This document shows positions 15,982 to 22,933 of a stretch of DNA of 45,880 nucleotides, piece after piece. This DNA comes from Pseudomonas sp. PD9R (lineage in GTDB: Bacteria > Pseudomonadota > Gammaproteobacteria > Pseudomonadales > Pseudomonadaceae), in assembly GCF_019200975.1 (NCBI RefSeq), contig NZ_JAHTMR010000008.1:32208-78087 (forward strand), in the 5' to 3' direction. The notes under the pieces were generated by a model. The model was not told the origin of the DNA and did not search any database. It saw nothing but the letters and a program-made list of their open reading frames with translations. Position 1 is the stretch's first letter, and each line of letters begins with the position of its first letter. The position numbers were made by a program, and so were the translations under genes.

Positions 15982-16437
15982 CTAGCCTTGCGGCACCACA
16001 CGGGCATCGTTACCGGTGCCTTCAATATAAACATTCGAGCCATTTGTCAGCGCAGGGTTGATCGGCTGAGTCACCGAAACCAGTACGCCGCTTTTGGTTC
16101 GCACGATGATCTGCTGGGCTTCCTTGGGCTGGTCGTATTTTTTCTTCTCGACGTAGTTGCCGCCCGCCGCGCCGGCGAGTGCGCCGGCAACCATGGCGAC
16201 GTCCCGGCCGGTCCCTCGACCGATCAGACTCCCCAGGCCTACACCGGCGATACCGCCGAGGATGGCGCCAACCCCGCTGTCATGGTTGGTCTGCATTTGG
16301 GTCAAGGTGATCTGCTCGATTTTCCCCGAGCGAATCTCCATCTCGCCAGCCCCTCCGCCCCCGGCACCCACAGCGGCACAGCCGGTAAGCACCAGACTTG
16401 CAAGCATCATCGTTAGCCAGGAAGCAGTGGTTTTCAT
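15982..16437 (-). CDS. Glycine-zipper outer membrane lipoprotein (SlyB/OsmB-like)
   Basis: A 151-residue lipoprotein. The signal ends in the lipobox LTGC with Cys20 as the acylated residue. A Gly-zipper hairpin follows (VGAILGGIAGVGLGSLIGRG and VAMVAGALAGAAGG), then a small C-terminal domain (IIVRTKSGVLVSVTQPIN). ATG 16437 is preferred because GGAG lies 6 bases upstream; a double ATG at 16449-16452 is in frame. Such proteins sit on the inner face of the outer membrane and belong to envelope-stress or PhoP-linked regulons in other bacteria; regulation here is not visible. Confidence 0.88.
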   Translation of the reverse strand: MKTTASWLTMMLASLVLTGCAAVGAGGGGAGEMEIRSGKIEQITLTQMQTNHDSGVGAILGGIAGVGLGSLIGRGTGRDVAMVAGALAGAAGGNYVEKKKYDQPKEAQQIIVRTKSGVLVSVTQPINPALTNGSNVYIEGTGNDARVVPQG

Positions 16438-16572
16438 GTCGAACTCCATCATCCAGGGGGACGTGCTTCATGCAAATGCATCGACGCACGTTAGACGAAG
16501 GAGCCTAGCACAGGCTGTTAGTGCTGCTTGACGCCACCCACAAGCAGGGAGGTTGCTGGTGGTCCGCCGACG

Positions 16573-16851
16573 TTAGAACGTGCACACGGAATCGGAAAAA
16601 ACCACCCGGCCGAACTGTGCATTAGCGTCCAGTGGCGTGACGGCCAGCAGTTGGTCCAGGCGGATGTCCCGCGGGCCGTCAGCCGTTTCCAGGCTGAGGA
16701 ATTCTTCCTTGTCGCTGGACGTTCGGGTGGTCAGCGCCTTGGCGACCAGGCGTGTTCCATCCTTCAACTCGATGTCCAGTTGATAGCCGCGCATGCAGGC
16801 GATTTCCAGATAGTCATACAGGTCGCAGTTCATCGGTTGGTAGGTGTTCAT
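16573..16851 (-). CDS. rof: Rof-like Rho-binding antiterminator
   Basis: A 92-residue protein resembling E. coli Rof (YaeO): TYQPMNCDLYDYLEIACMRG matches the Rof opening with its NCD.YD.LE.AC pattern, followed by LDIELKDGTRLVAKALTTRT, and RDIRLDQLLAVTP near the end. Rof is an acidic Sm-like beta-barrel that binds the primary RNA site of Rho and inhibits termination. The C-terminal tail (QFGRVVFSDSVCTF) is slightly longer than in E. coli. It is a single-gene unit with a REP pair upstream. Confidence 0.85.
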   Translation of the reverse strand: MNTYQPMNCDLYDYLEIACMRGYQLDIELKDGTRLVAKALTTRTSSDKEEFLSLETADGPRDIRLDQLLAVTPLDANAQFGRVVFSDSVCTF

Positions 16852-16918
16852 GGCGTGGCTTCCGGCAGGTTGCGGTGGGATTGAGCATAGACAGGATGGA
16901 TGATGGTTGTCTGTGCCG

Positions 16919-17017
16919 GCCTGTTCGCGGGCAAGCCTCGCGCCTACAGGAAACAGGTTCGATCGGTAATTTTCGAACGATGCAAAACCCCGTAGGCGCG
17001 AGGCTTGCCCGCGATGA
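16919..17017. repeat. REP/BIME inverted pair, GCGGGCAAGCCTCGCGCC type
   Basis: Arms TCGCGGGCAAGCCTCGCGCC and GGCGCGAGGCTTGCCCGCGA are exact complements, with CTACAGG/CCCCGTAGG outer ends, separated by about 50 bases that contain a second small inverted repeat (GGTTCGATCGGTAATTTTCG). This is a different sequence class from the GAGCAAGCTCGC arms elsewhere in the window. It lies between rof and the DUF899 gene. Confidence 0.85.
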
Positions 17018-17038
17018 CGTCAGTGTCGTCACCGCCAA

Positions 17039-17800
17039 TCAACCCTCGTACTCATCATGCCGCCGCCACCACGGTCCTGTTTCATTTCGGCCCTTGGGCG
17101 CGCGATCCAGCCACTGATACATGTTCCAGAGCCCGTCCAGCCCGCGCGCATAAGTCGAGTAGGTGTGGTAAATCTCGCCATCCTCAAGCACAAACGCACT
17201 CAGGCCAGGCCTGTCGCGGGTGTAGGTCGGCGCGTCGGTGCCACAGGTGGCGGCGAAGCGGGCGACGGGTTCTGGAATCTGTGTGGCGTCCATCGCATGG
17301 CCGCCGCGCTGATAGTTGTATTCGACGAGCCCTTCGCGCTGTTGTGCATCGGTGAAATAGACGTTGAAGTCGGCGGTGAAGTCGCTGGCCCCCGCCGACA
17401 CCCACGGGAACGTCCAGCCCATTCGCCGTTTGTACGCCTGCAGCTTCGCCAGCGGTGCGCGGGACACCGCCATCAGCGTGACGTCGTGGTTGGCGAGATG
17501 GGTAAAGATGCCTTCGAAGCCGTCCGCAATGGCTGAGCAGGACGGGCATCCGGCCGTGTAATCGGAACCGAACATGAAGTGGTAGACGAGCAGCTGCGAG
17601 CGGCCTTCGAACAGGTCGGCCAACGGCGCGCTGCCTGTCTCGGTGTCGAAGCGGTATGCCTTGTCGATCCGAACCCACGGCAGGGCCTGACGTTGGCGCG
17701 CCACCTCGTCGCTGAGCCGGGTCAGGGCTTTTTCCGCCTCCAGCAACTCAAGGCGCGCCGCCAGCCAATCTTCTCGTGTTGCGGTGATGTATCTGTTCAT
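17039..17800 (-). CDS. DUF899 thioredoxin-like protein
   Basis: A 253-residue protein of the DUF899 family. After an N-terminal helical segment (REDWLAARLELLEAEKALTRLSDE) comes the thioredoxin-fold core: LLVYHFMFGSDYTAGCPSCSAIADGF with a CPSC motif (about residues 85-88), then HDVTLMAVSRAPLAKLQAYKRRMGW, FNVYFTDAQQREGLVEYNY and the C-terminal YARGLDGLWNMYQWLDRAPKGRNE. The fold and CxxC suggest a redox role; no function is proven for the family. It is divergent from an unusual regulator, with a palindrome in the 85-bp gap. Confidence 0.92.
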   Translation of the reverse strand: MNRYITATREDWLAARLELLEAEKALTRLSDEVARQRQALPWVRIDKAYRFDTETGSAPLADLFEGRSQLLVYHFMFGSDYTAGCPSCSAIADGFEGIFTHLANHDVTLMAVSRAPLAKLQAYKRRMGWTFPWVSAGASDFTADFNVYFTDAQQREGLVEYNYQRGGHAMDATQIPEPVARFAATCGTDAPTYTRDRPGLSAFVLEDGEIYHTYSTYARGLDGLWNMYQWLDRAPKGRNETGPWWRRHDEYEG

Positions 17801-17823
17801 CGCTGCATGCTCCTGGTGGAGGG

Positions 17824-17845
17824 TCGTGATTTAGACTAAACACGA
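17824..17845. promoter_or_regulatory. Nested palindromic operator between DUF899 gene and regulator
   Basis: Outer arms TCGTG and CACGA enclose inner arms TTTAG and CTAAA around a central A, with one extra A on the left side only. It is placed 24 bp before the DUF899 start and 41 bp before the regulator start, ideal for repressing both directions. Confidence 0.6.
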
Positions 17846-17885
17846 TGTATCAAACGATGGGAGTGACAAATGTGGCGCGATTGCA

Positions 17886-19106
17886 ATGGATTCGCTGATC
17901 ACCGCCGCCGCGCATGCACTGGCAGCGGGTGATCCGCTGGGTGCGCTGAACCGGGTTGCGTTGCGCGACGATGCACCGGCGTTGGCATTACGCGGTATCG
18001 CCATGGCGCAACTGGGTGATCTGCTGCGAGCCAAAGCGCTGGTGCGCAGGGCGGCGCAGGCCTTCGGACCGAAGGAGCCGTTGGCCCGGGCCCGGTGCAT
18101 CGTTGCCGAGGCGGAAATTGCGCTGGCCTCGCGGGATCTGGGCTGGCCGGTGAAGGCACTTGATGCTGCCCGGATAACGCTGGAGGCTCACGGTGACGTG
18201 GTCAATGCGGCCCATGCGCGGTACCTGGAAATCCGCCGTTTGGTACTGATCGGACGGCTCGACGAGGCGCAGGGCTTGCTCGCTGAACTCGCTCCGACGA
18301 TTTTGCCACCAGCATTGCGGGCCACCCATGAACTGGTGGTGGCCGGCATCGCCATGCGACGCCTGGAATCGCACATTGCACGTGATGCACTCGCCAGGGC
18401 CGAACTCGCCGCTCAACAGTCCGGTATTCCCGCATTGAGCGCAGAAGTCGACTGTGCAGCGCTGATTCTGAACGCTCCCGCTGCACGCCTGATTTCCCAT
18501 GGAACAGCACGGCCATTGTTGCTCGACGACGTAGAGGCGTTGTTCGCCTCGACATCGCTGGTGGTGGATGCTTGCCGCTATGCCGTGCGCGGTGTAGGCA
18601 TGTCGGTGTCCCTGGCTACGCGTCCGGTCCTGTTTACCCTCGTGCGCACGCTTGCCGAAGCCTGGCCGGCGGACGTGCCGAGGGAAACACTCATCGCCAA
18701 AGCTTTTCGCCTGAGGCTCAGTGATGAATCCCACCGCGCCCGGTTACGTGTCGAAATCGGGCGTCTGCGCGCAGCGTTGAAGCCCCTGGCCGGCGTAACC
18801 GCAACCCGGCGCGGATTTGTTCTGGTCGCTCAGGTTTCAACCGAAGTCGTGGTGCTCGCGCAACCGGTCGAGGAGCCGCATGCGGCAGTGTTCGCCCTGC
18901 TCGCCGACGGCCAGTCATGGTCGAGTTCTGCCCTGGCGCTGGCGCTGGGTAACAGCCAGCGCACTGTGCAACGGGCCCTCGATACATTAGCGGCGACAGG
19001 CAAGGTGCAGTCGTACGGCACCGGGCGAGCGCGGCGCTGGATGACCCCGCCAGTGCCCGGTTTCGCGACGACCTTGTTACTCCCGGTTCCGCTGCCGGGT
19101 GGCTAG
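17886..19106 (+). CDS. Transcriptional regulator with helical-repeat N terminus and two winged helices
   Basis: A 406-residue cytoplasmic protein. Residues 1 to about 200 are Ala/Leu-rich helical repeats of TPR type (LAAGDPLGALNRVALRDDAP, LAELAPTILPPALRATHELV). Residues about 240-300 resemble an OmpR/BTAD-type winged helix (LVRTLAEAWPADVPRETLIAKAF, RLRVEIGRLRAALKPL, TRRGFVLVA). A second wing follows (VFALLADGQSWSSSALALAL, SQRTVQRALDTLAATGKVQSYGTGRARRW, residues about 338-390). This two-wing arrangement without a ligand or receiver domain is uncommon. It is divergent from the DUF899 gene and 36 bp before the propeller gene, suggesting it controls both. Confidence 0.82.
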   Translation: MDSLITAAAHALAAGDPLGALNRVALRDDAPALALRGIAMAQLGDLLRAKALVRRAAQAFGPKEPLARARCIVAEAEIALASRDLGWPVKALDAARITLEAHGDVVNAAHARYLEIRRLVLIGRLDEAQGLLAELAPTILPPALRATHELVVAGIAMRRLESHIARDALARAELAAQQSGIPALSAEVDCAALILNAPAARLISHGTARPLLLDDVEALFASTSLVVDACRYAVRGVGMSVSLATRPVLFTLVRTLAEAWPADVPRETLIAKAFRLRLSDESHRARLRVEIGRLRAALKPLAGVTATRRGFVLVAQVSTEVVVLAQPVEEPHAAVFALLADGQSWSSSALALALGNSQRTVQRALDTLAATGKVQSYGTGRARRWMTPPVPGFATTLLLPVPLPGG

Positions 19107-19142
19107 GATGAACCCCACCAGCCCCTTTCGAGGAACACCCGC

Positions 19143-19772
19143 ATGAAACAGTCAGCCGCCGAAATACTCCGTGAATATGGTCCCTTTGCCGATGTCGACG
19201 ACGTCTGCGGCGTCACTTGGGACGGGCAGCAGGTGTGGTTTGCCAGCGGAGAAAAAATCAACGCCCTCGACCCCGACAGCGGCAAGACCCTGCGTTCAAT
19301 CGACGTCGCCGCCCATGCCGGCACCGCCTTCGACGGTGAGCACCTATTCCAGATCGCCGAGGACCAAATCCATAAAATCGACCCGCGCACCGGCCAGATA
19401 CTCAACACCATCCCGGCCCCCGGCGGGGGCAACGACTCCGGACTGACCTGGGCCGAAGGCACGCTGTGGGTAGGGCAGTACCGCGAGCGCAAAATCCATC
19501 AGATCGACCCCGAGAATGGCGCCATTCTGCGCACCATCGAATCCAATCGCTTCGTCACCGGCGTGACTTGGGTTGAGGGCGCGTTGTGGCATGGCACGTG
19601 GGAAGGCGAAGAGAGTGAACTGCGCCGGATCGATGCGAAAACCGGCGAGGTGCTGGAGAGCCTGACGATGCCAACGGGCATTGGCGTGTCGGGGCTTGAA
19701 TACGATGGCGGCGAGCGGTTTTTCTGCGGCGGTGGCGGCAGCGGGAAGGTGAGGGTGGTGCGCCGGCCTTGA
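19143..19772 (+). CDS. Small cytoplasmic beta-propeller (PQQ/Vgb-like repeats)
   Basis: A 209-residue protein with no signal peptide. It contains four to five blades of about 43 residues, each built as G.TW.....W....-I..IDP.TG..L..I: GVTWDGQQVWFAS...NALDPDSGKTLRSI, AFDGEHLFQIAEDQIHKIDP, GLTWAEGTLWVGQYRERKIHQ and GVTWVEGALWHGTWEGEESE. The fold is like streptogramin lyase or glutaminyl-cyclase-type propellers, but it is too short for a closed seven-blade ring and may dimerise. It follows the regulator by 36 bp. No catalytic residues could be assigned. Confidence 0.83.
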   Translation: MKQSAAEILREYGPFADVDDVCGVTWDGQQVWFASGEKINALDPDSGKTLRSIDVAAHAGTAFDGEHLFQIAEDQIHKIDPRTGQILNTIPAPGGGNDSGLTWAEGTLWVGQYRERKIHQIDPENGAILRTIESNRFVTGVTWVEGALWHGTWEGEESELRRIDAKTGEVLESLTMPTGIGVSGLEYDGGERFFCGGGGSGKVRVVRRP

Positions 19773-19812
19773 TGGTCTGGCGCCCTATGCTGATCAGCTA
19801 AAACACCAGACC

Positions 19813-19840
19813 TGCGGGAGCGAGCAAGCTCGCTCCCGCA
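19813..19840. repeat. Compact palindromic REP (possible bidirectional terminator)
   Basis: TGCGGGAGCGAG and CTCGCTCCCGCA are perfect 12-base complements around CAAG. It stands between convergent genes (propeller and CAP protein). There is no T tract, so termination is only suggested. Confidence 0.8.
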
Positions 19841-19929
19841 AAGATTGTGGTGCTCCAAGTCATCGGCAGGAGGCCTGACACCGGCCATTTACGTTCCATA
19901 TTCCTTACAAATATCCGCTCGCCGCCCCC

Positions 19930-20778
19930 TCACTGCGCCCCAAACAACATCGTCCAGTAAACCCCCTCATCACTGCGCGCGTCGGTCGCGTAGGCTGCCC
20001 CCACCTGGGTAAACATCGGGTTCATCAGGTTGGCGCAATGCCCTGGGCTGGCGAGCCAGCCGGCCATCGCCTTGCTTGGTGAGCCTTGGCCGGCGGCGAT
20101 GTTTTCGCCGATTTGGCGGCCACGGAAACCAGCGGCTCGGGCTCGGTCGGCAGGCATCTCGCCATCCGGGTCCTGGTGAGCGAAGTAGTTACCGTAGGCC
20201 ATTGCTTTGCTGTGGCCTTGCGCCGCTGCGCCAAGGTTGGCATTCCATGCGAGCGGGCGTGCGGCGGCGAAGCGTTGGCGACCACACAGGCGCGGTTTTG
20301 CCCGCGCAGCATTGACCTGTGCCAGCAAGCTTTTGCTGACAGACCGGGTATCGGTCATGTGGCTATCCAGCACTGGCTGCGCCAGCACCACTTGCCATTC
20401 GCCGCGGCTGCGACTGACACCAATGTCCGCGTATTGGCTATCGAGCAACGCGGTGCAGTGTTCATCCTGCAGCAGGTCGAACGCCTCTTCGGCGTCTTGC
20501 GCACCTACCACGCGGATGCTGCGCACCGCCACCGCCTGATACCCGTTAGCTTTCAATTGGTCCCGCAAGCCGCCGCCGTAGCCGATCGGCAACGCCAGGC
20601 TGGATTTCAGCGCCAGTGGCGACAAACGTTGGGCGGGCCGCTGACAATGCTGGGGGTGAGCGCGGTAATCGTTGATGGCTTCCACCAGTTGTCGTTCCGC
20701 ACCGGCGTGAGCAGGGTTGGTAACGAAGGGAAGCAAGGAAAACAGGCACAGCGAAGTGAAGCGCAAGGTATGGCGCAT
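19930..20778 (-). CDS. Secreted CAP-superfamily protein with a decayed N-terminal CAP copy
   Basis: A 282-residue protein with a Sec signal (LCLFSLLPFVTNPAHA). The C-terminal half (from about residue 150) is a CAP/SCP domain: VNAARAKPRLCG, PLAWNANLGAAAQGHSKAMA, NYFAHQDPDG, IGENIAAGQGSPSKAMAGWL, SPGHCANLMNPMFTQVGAAYA, with the His/Glu cleft residues (H in QGHSKAM, E in GENI, H in PGHC). The N-terminal half opens the same way (VEAINDYRAHPQHCQ, LSPLALKSSLALP) and closes with SQYADIGVSRSRGEWQVVLAQP, but lacks the His motifs. Bacterial CAP proteins are poorly characterised periplasmic or secreted proteins. Confidence 0.9.
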   Translation of the reverse strand: MRHTLRFTSLCLFSLLPFVTNPAHAGAERQLVEAINDYRAHPQHCQRPAQRLSPLALKSSLALPIGYGGGLRDQLKANGYQAVAVRSIRVVGAQDAEEAFDLLQDEHCTALLDSQYADIGVSRSRGEWQVVLAQPVLDSHMTDTRSVSKSLLAQVNAARAKPRLCGRQRFAAARPLAWNANLGAAAQGHSKAMAYGNYFAHQDPDGEMPADRARAAGFRGRQIGENIAAGQGSPSKAMAGWLASPGHCANLMNPMFTQVGAAYATDARSDEGVYWTMLFGAQ

Positions 20779-20952
20779 GGGGCGGACAGCTCTGATGAGA
20801 TGACAACGATTAGGGGGAAGGAATTGGCGCCGGTTTAAGACTGGTGTTCCGGGACTTGGTTCACGCGGGGGGAGGGCATATTCGTTGACTAAGGCCTACA
20901 TCCGACAGACGTAACGTATGATGTTTTTTTTGCTCGCAAGAAGGACCCAGGC

Positions 20953-21324
20953 ATGGCATTAAACAAACGCGAACAGGCGCAGATCGAACGTCTGTTGGTG
21001 GTTACCCTGACCGAGGCGTGCGAGACGGCCAAAGCTGAAATCGTCGGTTTCGAGTGGCTGACCCACGAGGTCGACTACAACGATTTTCCATCCAGTCTCA
21101 GGGTGATTTGGGTCTTCGATACGCAGGCGCAAATGAACCTCGCATTGGCGAGCGGGCAACGCGAACGCATGATTGAGTTAACCAGCGCGGCACTCTATGA
21201 GGCGGATGTTCAGCTCAGACCGATTGCAGCCCACGTGCAGTTCGATTCTGAAGAACAATGCCAGCGCGCCAATGCCGGAAACTGGCAGCAACGCCTGGCG
21301 CGCAGGCATTCAACCCGCAATTGA
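20953..21324 (+). CDS. Conserved hypothetical protein
   Basis: A 123-residue soluble protein: MALNKREQAQIERLLVVTLT, then VGFEWLTHEVDYNDFPSSLR, VIWVFDTQAQMNLALASGQR and a polar C terminus (QRLARRHSTRN). AAGAAGG precedes the start by 9 bases. The alternation of a long first helix with two strands (EIVGFEWLTHEV, LRVIWVFDT) suggests a small alpha/beta fold. I do not recognise a function. It is convergent with the SufR-like regulator (10 bp between stops). Confidence 0.75.
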   Translation: MALNKREQAQIERLLVVTLTEACETAKAEIVGFEWLTHEVDYNDFPSSLRVIWVFDTQAQMNLALASGQRERMIELTSAALYEADVQLRPIAAHVQFDSEEQCQRANAGNWQQRLARRHSTRN

Positions 21325-21334
21325 CGCGAATGCT

Positions 21335-21967
21335 TCAGGCATCAGGTTCCGGCGTCTGCGTTGGCCGCAGTTTGAAGCGACACACATGCCCGCCCCGAAC
21401 CATGCACTCAGTGTGCTCGACTTCACCGCCCCCTAATGCCCCGATCAACGCCAGGTCCAACTCGCAAACCACCGGGTGCGTCGCAGCCAAACGGTGAAAC
21501 ACGCAGTTGTGCGCAACGATTTCCGGGGCATCGGACGAGCGAAAAAACACCTCGGCCTCGTATCCCGCCTGATTCATGTGCTGCACGATTTTCGCTTCAT
21601 CAACCACCTGATGCTCGCGGTCCAGGGCCAGTTTGCGGCCCAGGCTACGCATCAGCGTCGCCAATGCCTCGGGCCCGATGATGTCGGCGACTTCATCGAT
21701 CAGCACACGGGCGAGCATCTGATACTGGCGCGGAAACTGTTCCTTGGCATGGTCGGTGAGCTGATACAACTGCTCCGGCCGCCGCCCCGTCGGCCGGGTG
21801 TCGCCGCGCAGCACCAGGCCGTCACGCTCCAGCGCCGCCAGATGTTGGCGAATCGCCGTGCGCGTGACGGCCAAATGCTCGGCCAACTCGTCAATGCTCA
21901 TGCCGCCCCCGTGGTGCAGCAGCGCATTGAGCAAGTCCTGCTGAGTTCGGCCCAGTCCTTCCAGCAT
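21335..21967 (-). CDS. SufR-like winged-helix regulator with four-cysteine C-terminal site
   Basis: A 210-residue protein. The N-terminal winged helix reads TQQDLLNALLHHGGGMSIDE, LAVTRTAIRQHLAALERDGL and RRPEQLYQLT. The C-terminal domain carries Cys155, Cys168, Cys188 and Cys196 (HNCVFHRLAATHPVVCELD; TECMVRGGHVCRF), a C-X12-C-X19-C-X7-C pattern. The first pair spacing equals that of cyanobacterial SufR, which binds a 4Fe-4S cluster; the second differs. A redox- or iron-sulphur-sensing repressor is likely. It is 19 bp downstream of a secreted-protein gene and probably co-transcribed with it, with a 13-bp palindrome in the operon promoter. Confidence 0.85.
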   Translation of the reverse strand: MLEGLGRTQQDLLNALLHHGGGMSIDELAEHLAVTRTAIRQHLAALERDGLVLRGDTRPTGRRPEQLYQLTDHAKEQFPRQYQMLARVLIDEVADIIGPEALATLMRSLGRKLALDREHQVVDEAKIVQHMNQAGYEAEVFFRSSDAPEIVAHNCVFHRLAATHPVVCELDLALIGALGGGEVEHTECMVRGGHVCRFKLRPTQTPEPDA

Positions 21968-21986
21968 GGTGTGCCCTCGTGCGGTG

Positions 21987-22616
21987 TCAGAACTTGTCCG
22001 GGAATTGCTTGACCAGCGCTGCGGTCAACGCGTCGGCCAGTGCCAGGATGTGCGTGCGCATCATCTGCCAGGTCCGCGCTTCACCGGCGTAATCGTGCGC
22101 GGCAAACTCATCGATCTGCGCGATGTGATGACCGCCATGGGCGGACAGCATATTCACCAGCGTGGCTTCCGGCAGGTTGGGGTTGGCGCTGGCCAGGAAC
22201 GCCGCAATCGCCTTGGCATTGCTGGTCAATTCAGTGACGGCGACCTGTTTACCCTTCGAGTCTTTGGCGACCGTGGCGTCGCTGTAGTGTTTCACCGCGC
22301 CCCAATGACCGGCAAGCAGCTTGAGCAGTTGATCAGCAGCGGGCTGGCCGTAGAGCGGGGCAATGCTGTTGGCGATTTTGGTGGCGTTATCGACCACCTG
22401 ATCCGCCGCCACTTTGGCTTGTTTTTGGTCGGCAGCCTGATTGGCCAGCGCGTAGTTCCTGATCCAGAAAATATGCTCGACCCACAAGTCGCGCAATGCC
22501 AGGCGCGTGCTCAGTGCAGCGCTATCGGCAGCGGGCGCAGAGGCGCCGGGCGTCTGGCTCCAGACCGGTTGCGCACAGAAAGCCAGCAGGATCAGAGCCA
22601 GTGTTTTGATATTCAT
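21987..22616 (-). CDS. Secreted helical protein of unknown function, DinB-like His motif
   Basis: A 209-residue protein with a signal peptide (MNIKTLALILLAFCAQPVWS). The mature part is helical. LRDLWVEHIFWIRNYALAN and the later AHGGHHIAQIDEFAAHDY resemble the first and third metal-binding helices of DinB-type four-helix bundles (the usual H..HH..QI pattern); GHWGAVKHYSDA supplies a middle His. If correct it would bind a divalent metal in the periplasm. The link to DinB is from pattern only. It is the first gene of an operon with the four-cysteine regulator. Confidence 0.78.
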   Translation of the reverse strand: MNIKTLALILLAFCAQPVWSQTPGASAPAADSAALSTRLALRDLWVEHIFWIRNYALANQAADQKQAKVAADQVVDNATKIANSIAPLYGQPAADQLLKLLAGHWGAVKHYSDATVAKDSKGKQVAVTELTSNAKAIAAFLASANPNLPEATLVNMLSAHGGHHIAQIDEFAAHDYAGEARTWQMMRTHILALADALTAALVKQFPDKF

Positions 22617-22638
22617 GACGGCACCCTCGTGTGGTGGG

Positions 22639-22651
22639 ATTGTTCAACAAT
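22639..22651. promoter_or_regulatory. Candidate operator of the SufR-like regulator
   Basis: Perfect palindrome ATTGTT-C-AACAAT, 23 bp before the first gene of the regulator's operon. On the minus strand a TATATT lies about 10 bp upstream of it, so a bound repressor would cover the transcription start. Confidence 0.45.
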
Positions 22652-22727
22652 ATCAATATAGGCATAAAAATATGTTTTTAATGATTTTGGTCTGAACTCT
22701 CTGATCAGCGGTCATGGATTGACAGAA

Positions 22728-22754
22728 TGTCCTTTAAAGATCCCATGCTGTCTG
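22728..22754 (+). promoter_or_regulatory. AraC-type regulatory element upstream of the second oprD gene
   Basis: Begins TGTCCTTTAAAGAT and ends TGCTGTCTG. It matches the element at 25280-25306 at 19 of 27 positions without gaps. TGTC occurs at positions 1 and 22, a direct repeat at 21-bp period, the geometry of AraC-family sites. It lies about 180 bp before the porin start. Confidence 0.65.
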
Positions 22755-22818
22755 CTACGGATCTTATGAGTGCGGCGCAATGCCGTTAATATCGCCTCGT
22801 ACAAAACAGTCGGTAAAG

Positions 22819-22855
22819 GCTCTGGCGACGTCTTTGACAGACGTCTGACCAGAGC
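22819..22855 (+). promoter_or_regulatory. Strong hairpin in the oprD leader region
   Basis: Two stacked perfect 7-bp arms, GCTCTGG/CCAGAGC outside and GACGTCT/AGACGTC inside, with a small internal bulge (C opposite TGA) and TTGAC loop. It ends 78 bp before the start codon, downstream of the AraC-type element. It could be an mRNA stabiliser or attenuator-like structure, or a DNA operator. Confidence 0.6.
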
Positions 22856-22933
22856 AAAGTTACGCCTGCTAAAGGCTGCCGAAAGTTCTGGATGAAACCA
22901 TCTCGCTCTAAATAAAAATAAAAGAGAGTCCGT

